NCBI GenBank assembly: GCA_003552565.1 | Contig: PUNB01000245.1 | Location: 1-7,153 of the forward strand | Reading direction: 5' to 3' | Source: Lentisphaerota bacterium | GTDB taxonomy: Bacteria > Verrucomicrobiota > Lentisphaeria > Oligosphaerales > PUNB01 | DNA length: 7,153 nucleotides | In this document: positions 1 to 5,758 of the stretch, one piece after another | Layout: each line of letters opens with the position of its first letter | Numbering within the stretch: the stretch's first letter is position 1 | The notes under the pieces: generated by a model | The model's database searches: none | Told to the model about the DNA's origin: nothing | What the model saw: the letters and a program-made list of their open reading frames with translations, nothing else | Made by a program: the position numbers and the translations under genes

Positions 1-18
1 AAACAGGGAACACTAATA

Positions 19-106
19 ATGAATTTTGAATTCTGAATGTTGAGTTTCGGACAGACCAGACAGTTCCACATCAAAATTCATCATTCAATATTCAACATTC
101 AGAATT
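19..106. repeat. Inverted repeat built from GAATNTT-type heptamers
   Basis: The left arm (19-48) reads in steps of seven: GAATTTT, GAATTCT, GAATGTT, GAGTTTC. The right arm (71-106) is the complement of a similar series (GAATGTT, GAATATT, GAATGAT, GAATTTT). Bases 29-43 and 92-106 are a perfect 15-bp inverted repeat, and 19-29 and 71-81 a perfect 11-bp one. The two pairings cross rather than nest, so only one could form at a time. No gene is visible here. The function is unknown, and the segment ends exactly where the first copy of the 54-bp block starts. Confidence 0.8.
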
Positions 107-160
107 GTGTTTCATACAAGCACCCCCCCCAGCGAGGCGCGCCTGATACCCCGAGGGAGA
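107..160. repeat. 54-bp conserved block, copy 1
   Basis: The block starts with GTGTTTCATACAAGC (107-121) and ends with GCCTGATACCCCGAGGGAGA (141-160). Both ends are identical to those of the copy at 282-335. The 19-nt core (122-140) has the same length in both copies but a largely different sequence; here it includes a run of eight C (123-130). The block separates two heptamer-based inverted repeats. I do not recognise it as a known family. Confidence 0.85.
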
Positions 161-178
161 AACACCGGTGAACGAGAT

Positions 179-281
179 CGGCGACGATAACGGTAAACGA
201 TTATGAGACTCGTGATCCGTTCTCGTCGCCGTTATCGTCAACCGCCAATAACGATGAACGAAGCACGATGAACGACGGACC
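179..281. repeat. Inverted repeat and AACGATG-type heptamers
   Basis: Bases 183-193 and 229-239 form a perfect 11-bp inverted repeat (GACGATAACGG and its complement). From 251 to 278 the sequence reads in sevens: AACGATG, AACGAAG, CACGATG, AACGACG. The arms 179-211 and 218-239 use similar ACG-based words with mixed six- and seven-base steps. The segment lies exactly between the two 54-bp blocks. No coding sequence is credible here. Confidence 0.7.
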
Positions 282-335
282 GTGTTTCATACAAGCCCGT
301 CCCTCGGCGCAAGTCGCCTGATACCCCGAGGGAGA
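282..335. repeat. 54-bp conserved block, copy 2
   Basis: This copy has the same 15-bp left end (282-296) and 20-bp right end (316-335) as the copy at 107-160. Its 19-nt core differs. Here CCCTCGG (301-307) can pair with CCGAGGG (325-331), a stem that copy 1 lacks. A weaker match to the left end only (11 of 13 bases) occurs at 410-422, just beyond the metF stop codon, so a third, degenerate copy may have started there. Confidence 0.85.
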
Positions 336-345
336 TACTTGTTGA

Positions 346-410
346 ATGGTTTCTGGTGTCAGGTTTGGGGTTTCCCTGACACCTGAACGCTGAAACCTGA
401 AACCATGAAG
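346..410. repeat. Inverted repeat built from CTGAAAC-type heptamers
   Basis: The right arm (376-410) reads CTGACAC, CTGAACG, CTGAAAC, CTGAAAC, CATGAAG. The left arm is the complement of a related heptamer series. Perfect pairings are 346-353 with 399-406 (8 bp) and 355-363 with 375-383 (9 bp). The hairpin lies about 20 bp beyond the metF stop codon in the direction of metF transcription. There is no T-tract, so it is not a standard intrinsic terminator, though it could stabilise or end the metF transcript. Confidence 0.75.
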
Positions 411-429
411 TCTCACACAAGCTTGCGCC

Positions 430-1326
430 TCAACTGCAGCAGACACTTTGATAACTGCGCAGACCCAATGATTCACAAATCTGCCGGGAGGCGTAAGAAT
501 GATTCAAGGTATAAAGATGAATGCCGGCGACTCCTTCATGCAGCAGATCGCGAATCTGTTCGGTGGCCCAGTGTATGCCGGCTTTGCGCACGTAGTCTTT
601 GCCTTCAGCTCTCTGCAGGCTGTTGAGCAGGGGAGCGGGGAAACGGGCGCCGGCAGCCATGTCGGCCATTTTCTCCAGGTTGTTAATCGAGGTTACCGGC
701 ATGATTCCGGCTATGATCGGCAGATCAATTCCGGCCAGTTCGCAACGTTTGCAGTAGTCGTAGAAATCCCGGTTGTCGAAGAATAGCTGGCTGACTATAT
801 AATCGGCGCCGGCATCGGCTTTGGCTTTCATGTATTCGATTTCCCGCAGTCGATTGGGGGTGGCGGGGTGGCCTTCGGGGAAACCGGCAACTCCCACGTC
901 CATTTGCGGAAAGTTTTCCTTGATGAACGCCACTAGATCGGCGGCATGGTCAAAACCGCCTTCAGGAACTGCATCTTCTTCATTCATGCCTTCGGGTGGA
1001 TCCCCGCGCAAAGCTAAAATGTTATCCACGCCCGAAGCAGCGTACTTTTCCAGAATCTGCTTGATCTCATCCCGGGTGGACCCCACACAGGTCAGGTGCG
1101 CGACTACGGTTAAGTCGGTTTCCTCCTGCAGCCTCGTGACCAGTTCATGGGTATGGGATCGGGTGCTTCCGCCGGCACCGTAAGTTACCGATACGTATGA
1201 TGGATGCAGTGGTACCAGACTGGAGATGTTGTGAAAAAGTTCCTCCCAGCCGTTCTCGGTTTTGGGCGGAAAAAATTCGAAACTGACAGTGCGTTCATTC
1301 TCTTCTAAAAGCTTTTTTACAGACAT
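430..1326 (-). CDS. metF: 5,10-methylenetetrahydrofolate reductase (MetF)
   Basis: This cytosolic FAD enzyme reduces 5,10-methylene-THF to 5-methyl-THF, the methyl donor for methionine synthesis. The product is 298 aa, the usual bacterial length. Family motifs are in place: SFEFFPP near residue 15 with the catalytic-type Glu17, the VTYGAGGS loop at 47-54, LRGDPP at 106-111 with the FAD-contacting Asp109, the SQLFFD segment at 179-184 with Gln180, and GIHLYTLN at 268-275. The reading frame stays open upstream to 1551, but that part crosses the tRNA terminator and matches nothing. The ATG at 1326 has a good Shine-Dalgarno (AGAGGA, 1335-1340) and starts the typical N-terminus. The last residues after ESLG (SYQSVCCS) are a short non-family tail. 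The leader (1327-1518) shows no S-box/SAM riboswitch that I recognise and no strong promoter. Confidence 0.96.
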   Translation of the reverse strand: MSVKKLLEENERTVSFEFFPPKTENGWEELFHNISSLVPLHPSYVSVTYGAGGSTRSHTHELVTRLQEETDLTVVAHLTCVGSTRDEIKQILEKYAASGVDNILALRGDPPEGMNEEDAVPEGGFDHAADLVAFIKENFPQMDVGVAGFPEGHPATPNRLREIEYMKAKADAGADYIVSQLFFDNRDFYDYCKRCELAGIDLPIIAGIMPVTSINNLEKMADMAAGARFPAPLLNSLQRAEGKDYVRKAGIHWATEQIRDLLHEGVAGIHLYTLNHSYASRQICESLGLRSYQSVCCS

Positions 1327-1368
1327 AGTCAATATCCTCTGTTTTTTTGCAAAATCTGGCCTGACTTT

Positions 1369-1420
1369 ATTGTTTTTCTGATTGATACTTGCGACTCTTG
1401 AGTTCAAAATATCGTCAGGC
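1369..1420 (-). promoter_or_regulatory. Inverted repeat in the metF leader
   Basis: GCCTGAC (1369-1375) and GTCAGGC (1414-1420) are perfect complements enclosing 38 AT-rich bases. If transcribed, they would close a stem-loop about 40 nt before the metF start codon and leave the Shine-Dalgarno single-stranded. It may be a leader structure or chance; a 7-bp stem is weak evidence. Confidence 0.25.
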
Positions 1421-1518
1421 AATGGTAAAATAAAGTAACACGCTTTTTTGGAATAGCAAATCGAATGCGTTTTTGAGGGGAAGGAGGGGGGGCAGCGGAG
1501 ATGAAGTTGGCTTGTCCC

Positions 1519-1547
1519 AAAAAAAGCCGCTTCCCGAAGGAAGCGGC
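1519..1547 (-). terminator. Intrinsic terminator of tRNA-Glu
   Basis: On the minus strand a perfect 9-bp stem (GCCGCTTCC / GGAAGCGGC) is capped by the very stable UUCG tetraloop and followed by seven T (1525 down to 1519). It lies 28 bp beyond the tRNA 3' end, so it should end the tRNA-Glu transcript and insulate it from metF downstream. Confidence 0.93.
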
Positions 1548-1575
1548 ACAATTAAGGAGACATCAAAATGAAAAA

Positions 1576-1651
<76 letters not shown>

Positions 1652-1672
1652 GTACTGAAGCGAAAGAACTTT

Positions 1673-1700
1673 ACTATAATTGCTTTTCAACAATATGCAA
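1673..1700 (-). promoter_or_regulatory. Probable sigma-70-type promoter of tRNA-Glu
   Basis: On the minus strand TTGCAT (1700-1695) and TATAGT (1678-1673) are separated by 16 bp. Transcription would start near 1666, about 15 nt before the mature tRNA 5' end, a normal distance. The surrounding bases are AT-rich, in contrast to the neighbouring genes. Confidence 0.5.
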
Positions 1701-1709
1701 ATGGCAAAA

Positions 1710-1961
1710 TCAATTATTTTTATACATTGAAGAGACACAGATGCCGCAAATTTGTTCATTCGCATTTGCCAGTTCGGCTGCCCGAATTCTCATGTCGGGC
1801 TCTGACAAACATTCCTTCAAACATACGTTATTGTCTCGGTCCTCCTTGTTGCATATAGAGTGGGAATCGGTTTTCTGACACTCCCCGCTTGCATCAAGCT
1901 GTCCTTCGAAAAGGTGATGAGTGACACCATCTTTACCGCGGCACAATGAAAGTTTACGCAT
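1710..1961 (-). CDS. Small cysteine-rich hypothetical protein
   Basis: I do not recognise this 83-residue protein. It is acidic and polar, with no membrane segment and no signal peptide. It has seven cysteines (residues 7, 28, 37, 47, 51, 72, 75), including a CGIC pair at 72-75 and a CX3C at 47-51, plus His15, His16 and His34, so metal binding or disulfides are conceivable. The ATG has an AAGGA 10 bp upstream, an acceptable ribosome site. Its residue composition looks like that of a real protein rather than a shadow frame, and no better gene occupies either strand. It ends about 10 bp before the tRNA-Glu promoter. No family assignment is possible from sequence alone, and it may be non-coding. 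Confidence 0.42.
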   Translation of the reverse strand: MRKLSLCRGKDGVTHHLFEGQLDASGECQKTDSHSICNKEDRDNNVCLKECLSEPDMRIRAAELANANEQICGICVSSMYKNN

Positions 1962-1995
1962 TCTTTACAGTTCCTTATTTGTTTGTTTTTGTTAT

Positions 1996-2018
1996 ACCGC
2001 CATCCACAAAACGGCGGT
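1996..2018. repeat. Short hairpin ACCGCC/GGCGGT
   Basis: ACCGCC (1996-2001) and GGCGGT (2013-2018) are perfect complements around an 11-nt loop. The hairpin lies 35 bp before the start of the small cysteine-rich reading frame. No T-tract follows on either strand, so it is not an intrinsic terminator. Confidence 0.4.
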
Positions 2019-2120
2019 GATTATGCGAAACTGCGTGCTTCATAGCCACAAAAAATTTATCCAGCCATTCAGCTGGCAAGTGGACGGACACAAAAATTCA
2101 CAAAGAATGGAGCGGCCGCA

Positions 2121-2325
2121 GCCTGCCTGACCACTTGGCCGTAAATCTGATTCCATATCGCTGCCGTATTGAACTTTTGAAAGTGTGTCAGGTCCTCGCG
2201 GCCATATAATGGAGGGCGAGCAGCTTGCCTGAGCCACACGAAGAGTGGTCAGGTCCCCGCGAGCCAAAACAGAGCCCGTTCCCCTGCGAGCACACCTTCA
2301 TGCCCGCGGGGACGCGGGCGGTCCC
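2121..2325. repeat. GC-rich hairpin and repeat cluster downstream of gatB
   Basis: This stretch holds no credible gene but several structured elements. GTCAGGTCCTCGCG (2187-2200) recurs at 2248-2261 with one change, a spacing of 61 bp. CCTGAGCCAC (2228-2237) pairs with GTGGTCAGG (2245-2253) apart from one bulged base. CCTGACCACT (2126-2135) is an exact inverse of 2244-2253. GCCCGCG/CGCGGGC (2302-2308 with 2313-2319) is a perfect 7-bp stem with a 4-nt loop, and GCCCGTTCCCC (2274-2284) nearly complements 2308-2319. None is followed by a T-tract. These may be REP-like elements or a processed gatB 3' end. Confidence 0.5.
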
Positions 2326-2390
2326 AAAGTTAAATTGCCCATAATCAAGCCTCTCCCTCGGAGTATTGGACGCTCGTTTTATGGCCGGGG

Positions 2391-3830
2391 TCACTTCAGG
2401 CTTTCTTTCAGCATTTTGACAGCCATTTGCGGGTTGGCTTTGCCGCGGGTTTTTTTCATCACCTGGCCGACAAGAAACTGCAGTGCTTTCTCAGCGCCGC
2501 CGCGGTATTGTTCCGCCGGATCGGGGTTCTCTCGGATAACCTCTTCAATAATCACCGAAAGTTCGTCAGCGTTGGAAACCTGTTTCAATCCTTTTTCCTC
2601 GACAATCTTGGCGGGGGAGGCACCGCTTGACATCATTTCAGCGAAAACGGTTTTGGCGATTTTGCCGCTGATCGTCTGTTCGTCGATCAGTTTAACCAGC
2701 TCGCCGAGTTTTGCCGCCTCAACTGGCGCTTCCGTTATTCCCAGCCCCTTTTGGTTAAGTTCACTCATGAGTTCGGTTATCACCCAGTTGGCGATCAGTT
2801 TGCGGCTGCCGCCGCCGGCGCAGGCCTCTTCATAGTAATCGGCCAGCTGCTTAGTCTGAGTCAGCACCTGGGCATCGTATTCGGTAATCCCGTACTCCTG
2901 TATGAACCTTTTTCTGCGGGTATTCGGCGCTTCCGGCATCGACTCGCTTACTTCCCGGCGCCATTCATCGGTTATGAGCAGCGGCATTAAGTCCGGCTCC
3001 GGGAAATAGCGGTAATCGTGCGCTTCTTCTTTGCGCCGCATCAGGGTGGTCACACCGTTCGCGTCATCCCAGCGCCTGGTTTCCTGGGTCAGAATGCCGC
3101 CTTCGCGGAGGATCTCCACTTGTCGCTCTATTTCATATTCCAGAGAGCGATGAACCGCCCGAAAACTGTTGAGGTTTTTTATTTCTATTTTGGTGCCCAG
3201 TTCTTTTTCACCGGCGGGCCGGTGGGAAATATTGACATCGCAGCGCATCTGGCCTTTTTCCATATCGCAGTCGCTTACCCCGGCATACTGCATGATCTGC
3301 TTAAGAACGGTTAAATAAGCGTAGGCTTCATCGGGTGTGGTTATTTCCGGTTCACTCACTATTTCCAGCAGCGGCACGCCGGCCCGGTTGAAATCGATCA
3401 CGCTCCAGCGGCCTTGATGCATCGATTTGGCCACATCTTCTTCCAGGTGAATCCGAGTCAGGCCGATGGTCTTATCCGGCAGAGGATTGCCGGAAAAACC
3501 GATGCCGCCGATCTCAATGCCGCCGTCCCGGCAGATGGGCAGGTCATATTGAGAAATCTGGTAGTTTTTCGGCATGTCCGGATAGTAATAATTTTTGCGG
3601 TCAAACTTACTGCTGTCGGCGATCTGGCAGCTGCACATCAGTCCGGCCATAATTGTCTGATTCACCGCTTCCCGGTTGATAACCGGCATCACTCCCGGAT
3701 ATCCCAGGCAAACCGGGCACACCCGGGTGTTGGGTTCACCGGCGAACTCATTGGCGCAACCGCAAAACATTTTGCTGGCGGTCCGCGCCTGCACGTGGAC
3801 TTCCAGGCCGATTGTGGTTTCGTACTGCAT
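2391..3830 (-). CDS. gatB: Asp-tRNA(Asn)/Glu-tRNA(Gln) amidotransferase subunit B (GatB)
   Basis: GatB is the tRNA-binding and kinase subunit of the GatCAB complex, which converts misacylated Glu-tRNA(Gln) or Asp-tRNA(Asn) to the amide form. The 479-aa product has the family's usual length. The N-terminal catalytic domain starts with the TTIGLEVHVQ motif (residues 5-14), and has the zinc-type cysteines CGC (23-25) and CPVC (38-41) and the YYYPDMPKNYQ segment (81-91). The tail ends with the conserved FLVGQVMKKTRGKANP stretch of the YqeY-like tRNA-binding domain. gatA and gatC are not in the window, so the complex is encoded at more than one locus or beyond the edges. The start could be 3830 or the ATG just before it (3833). 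A purine-rich AGAGAG (3842-3837) gives better spacing to 3830. A GTG at 3878 would add a non-family extension. Confidence 0.96.
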   Translation of the reverse strand: MQYETTIGLEVHVQARTASKMFCGCANEFAGEPNTRVCPVCLGYPGVMPVINREAVNQTIMAGLMCSCQIADSSKFDRKNYYYPDMPKNYQISQYDLPICRDGGIEIGGIGFSGNPLPDKTIGLTRIHLEEDVAKSMHQGRWSVIDFNRAGVPLLEIVSEPEITTPDEAYAYLTVLKQIMQYAGVSDCDMEKGQMRCDVNISHRPAGEKELGTKIEIKNLNSFRAVHRSLEYEIERQVEILREGGILTQETRRWDDANGVTTLMRRKEEAHDYRYFPEPDLMPLLITDEWRREVSESMPEAPNTRRKRFIQEYGITEYDAQVLTQTKQLADYYEEACAGGGSRKLIANWVITELMSELNQKGLGITEAPVEAAKLGELVKLIDEQTISGKIAKTVFAEMMSSGASPAKIVEEKGLKQVSNADELSVIIEEVIRENPDPAEQYRGGAEKALQFLVGQVMKKTRGKANPQMAVKMLKESLK

Positions 3831-3948
3831 CATTTTCTCTCTATAAAATATCCGTGGAAAGGAGTGTTTCTTCCGCACCTGACTATTTGTTGCTAAGACA
3901 ACGAACTGAAAAACGGAAACAACGAATTTGTCAAACTCATTTTAATAT

Positions 3949-3977
3949 AACATAGTCTAAGAAGCATTGAGTGCCAA
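3949..3977 (-). promoter_or_regulatory. Candidate gatB promoter
   Basis: TTGGCA (3977-3972) and TATGTT (3954-3949) lie 17 bp apart on the minus strand. They overlap the last codons of the upstream membrane protein gene. The start would be near 3942, giving gatB a leader of about 110 nt. The match is five of six and four of six bases to the sigma-70 consensus, so it is only a candidate. Confidence 0.33.
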
Positions 3978-4643
3978 CAGCTCCAGGAAGAATTGCGTAT
4001 GCCTCTGTAATTGATGCCATAAAAGGCGGCTTCCGCCAGCCCATTCTCCGGTAACCGCCAGTAAAGCCGCGAAGATCAGCAGCAGGTTGATAAATAGAAT
4101 CAGGCTTAGGGAAAAAATGGTGCCGTACGCCCTTAAATCCTGCTGATCACGATGAAAAGCGAAAGCGGTCATCACCAAATGATAGGCATAGGTAAGGCCG
4201 ATGCCGCCGATGGCCGCGAATTCATAGTGTCCGGCTGGCAAGGGGTTGAACTGACGTATCAGCAGATAAATACCGCTCCAGATCAGAGTGTAAAGCGGGA
4301 TAAAGTATGGACTTAGGCTGATCCAGAGATTGGGACGTTCAATTTCCACGCTGCCGCTGGCGAGGCCGATCCGAAAGCGGCCGGTGCGGCGACGGAATAT
4401 TTTCGCCGTCAGCCAGTGCGTGAACTCATGCCCGAATATGTAGACAGGACTGAACTTGCAAAGCATACTGAAGATGGCGGCGCCGATAACCAGGCCGAAT
4501 AAAAAAGGGAATAACGTGGTTGAAGACCGGAAATCCATTGGGAATTGAAACACCGTCAGCAGCAGAGGAACGCTCAGGTAAATCAGCAGCAGAATTATGG
4601 GGAATCGCAATATGCGGGCTGTTATGGTACTCCTTTTTTCCAT
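3957..4643 (-). CDS. Membrane protein with HExxH motif, M50-like metallopeptidase
   Basis: The 228-aa product has about five hydrophobic segments (roughly residues 14-32, 43-62, 107-128, 143-163 and 174-197). HEFTH (72-76) follows the second segment and is the HExxH zinc site expected of a membrane-embedded M50/site-2-protease-like enzyme. SPYFIPLY (111-118) is a conserved-looking stretch in segment three. The acidic cluster DQQDL (166-170) before the last segment could supply the third metal ligand; the classic LDG motif of M50 proteases is not seen, so the exact family (M50B- or DUF3267-like) is unsure and the substrate is unknown. The start was placed at the ATG at 4643 because upstream codons run into the GC-rich repeats. 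The Shine-Dalgarno there is poor; an AAGGAG lies inside codons 3-5, so a later non-ATG start cannot be excluded. It is a single-gene unit between hisA and gatB. Confidence 0.72.
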   Translation of the reverse strand: MEKRSTITARILRFPIILLLIYLSVPLLLTVFQFPMDFRSSTTLFPFLFGLVIGAAIFSMLCKFSPVYIFGHEFTHWLTAKIFRRRTGRFRIGLASGSVEIERPNLWISLSPYFIPLYTLIWSGIYLLIRQFNPLPAGHYEFAAIGGIGLTYAYHLVMTAFAFHRDQQDLRAYGTIFSLSLILFINLLLIFAALLAVTGEWAGGSRLLWHQLQRHTQFFLELLALNAS

Positions 4644-4690
4644 AAAAAACTGTAACCTGTTTTTAACACCTGTCTGGTCGTCCCCACGAG

Positions 4691-4747
4691 GCTGCCGCGT
4701 TACCGCGCGGCCGGCGTGCCGCAAAAGTTGCCGTGTTACCGCGCGGG
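4691..4747. repeat. 57-bp GC-rich direct repeat, copy 1
   Basis: This copy matches 4813-4869 at 53 of 57 positions, 122 bp apart. Inside it the 18-bp core TGCCGNGTTACCGCGCGG occurs twice, at 4693-4710 and 4729-4746, 36 bp apart. It lies between the hisA stop codon and the start of the membrane protein gene and holds no credible coding sequence. Confidence 0.85.
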
Positions 4748-4789
4748 GCCCATCACTCGCTCCGGCACAGGGGCAGCGTCCGCGTCCTC

Positions 4790-4808
4790 TCCGTGTCACC
4801 GCGGGCGG
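4790..4808. repeat. Isolated, diverged copy of the GC-rich core
   Basis: TCCGTGTCACCGCGGGCGG resembles the TGCCGTGTTACCGCGCGG core of the flanking 57-bp repeats and lies between them. It brings the number of core copies in this gap to five. Confidence 0.5.
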
Positions 4809-4812
4809 CGGT

Positions 4813-4869
4813 GCTGCCGTGTTACCGTGTGGCCGGCGTGCTGCAAAAGTTGCCGTGTTACCGCGCGGG
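4813..4869. repeat. 57-bp GC-rich direct repeat, copy 2
   Basis: This is the second copy of the repeat at 4691-4747. Core copies are at 4815-4832 and 4851-4868, again 36 bp apart. The four differences from copy 1 are each a CG in copy 1 and a TG here. The end of this copy forms the left arm of the hairpin at 4865-4886. Confidence 0.85.
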
Positions 4870-4886
4870 CGTATTATTACGCCCGC
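4865..4886. repeat. 9-bp perfect hairpin after hisA
   Basis: GCGGGCGTA (4865-4873) and TACGCCCGC (4878-4886) are exact complements around a 4-nt TTAT loop. The hairpin starts 10 bp beyond the hisA stop codon, where a terminator would be expected. The following bases on the minus strand are GC-rich with no T run, so it is at most a factor-dependent end or an RNA-stabilising stem. Confidence 0.6.
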
Positions 4887-4896
4887 CTTGTTACGC

Positions 4897-5691
4897 CTAC
4901 TCCCGTCCCTCGCTCTTCGCCTCCCGTCCCCGGTGGTGCCGGTCGAACCTCACCACCTCTCGGTAGGGCAGATCGCCTCCGAAAATATCCAGAGCGCTGC
5001 CGACAGTCGCGTCAATCTTGTTTTTCCCCGTGTCCCTGATTGCCGCCAAGTCCTCCAGATTGCGGACACCGCCGGCGTAGGTGGCGGCCATCGGGCTGAT
5101 TTCGGCCAACAGGGCGACCAGCTCCCGGTCTATGCCCTGGCGTTTGCCTTCCACATCAATGCCGTGAATAAGGATTTCCCGGCAGTATTCATTTAGAATT
5201 TCCAGATTGACGGCCGTCAGTTCAAAATTTGTTGTTTCCCGCCAGCGGCGGGCGGCGACAAAGTACCGATCGTTGACCTTTCGACAGCTTAAATCAACCA
5301 CCAGTCTTTCCGTCCCCACCGTCTTTTGCATTTCTTTCAGCCGTTCAAAACTGAATTCGCCCTCTGTGAAGAGGTAGGAAGTCACAATGACCTTTTCCGC
5401 TCCGGCCCGCAGCCAGTATTCGGCGTTTTCAGGTGTAATGCCGCCGCCGACCTGCAAACCGCCGGGGTAGGCAATGAGAGCCGCTTCGGCGGCCGCTTGA
5501 TTGCCTTCGCCAAGCATGATTACGTGGCCGCCGCTTAAGTTGTCCCGGCGGTATAAGGCGGCGAACTCGGCCGCCGACCTGTCGGTGGAGAAATTGGTTT
5601 GCGGAGTTTCCTCGTCGGGACTGTCGAGCGTCGATCCCACTATCTGTTTCACCTTGCCGTTGTGCAGGTCTATACAGGGTCTTATTCGCAT
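4897..5691 (-). CDS. hisA: ProFAR isomerase, eukaryotic-type HisA (His6-like)
   Basis: The enzyme isomerises ProFAR to PRFAR in histidine biosynthesis, acting as a cytosolic (beta/alpha)8 barrel. The 264-aa product resembles yeast His6 rather than ordinary bacterial HisA: RPCIDLHNGKVKQIVGSTL at the start (Asp8 is the general acid/base), LQVGGGI at 79-85, VIVTSYLFT at 101-109, VVDLSCRK at 131-138 (Asp133 is the second catalytic Asp), HGIDVEGKRQGID at 176-188 and GSALDIFGGDL at 231-241. The phosphate-binding glycines of the barrel end are present. The last dozen residues (RHHRGREAKSEGRE) lie beyond the family's usual end and are rich in charge. The ATG at 5691 fits the family N-terminus; the nearest Shine-Dalgarno (AGAGGA) is rather far upstream, about 14 nt. 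The gene is separated from trpC by a foldback element and has its own promoter candidate. Confidence 0.95.
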   Translation of the reverse strand: MRIRPCIDLHNGKVKQIVGSTLDSPDEETPQTNFSTDRSAAEFAALYRRDNLSGGHVIMLGEGNQAAAEAALIAYPGGLQVGGGITPENAEYWLRAGAEKVIVTSYLFTEGEFSFERLKEMQKTVGTERLVVDLSCRKVNDRYFVAARRWRETTNFELTAVNLEILNEYCREILIHGIDVEGKRQGIDRELVALLAEISPMAATYAGGVRNLEDLAAIRDTGKNKIDATVGSALDIFGGDLPYREVVRFDRHHRGREAKSEGRE

Positions 5692-5758
5692 GGCGCGGTT
5701 GTCTTTCCTCTTATCTGTTATCTCTATTTTGATCTCAGTAGTCGGGTTTCAAAAATAT

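Noticed and set aside
1..429. CRISPR array or integron cassette array
   Set aside because: There are only two full 54-bp repeats, spacers differ greatly in length and are self-complementary, no cas or integrase gene is seen, and no attC-type core sites were recognised.
1327..1551. N-terminal extension of metF up to 1551
   Set aside because: It would run through the tRNA terminator hairpin and has no family similarity; the ATG at 1326 has the ribosome site and the right N-terminus.
2245..2835. Plus-strand frame of 196 codons
   Set aside because: Most of it is the shadow of gatB on the opposite strand.
3929..3934. Perfect TTGACA on the minus strand before gatB
   Set aside because: No acceptable -10 element lies 16 to 18 bp downstream (the sequence there is TTTCAG).
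4644..4799. N-terminal extension of the membrane protein
   Set aside because: The extra residues are translated GC-rich repeat (RAVTRQ repeated) with no resemblance to a signal or membrane segment.
4865..4886. Intrinsic terminator after hisA
   Set aside because: The hairpin is strong, but no T-tract follows on the minus strand.
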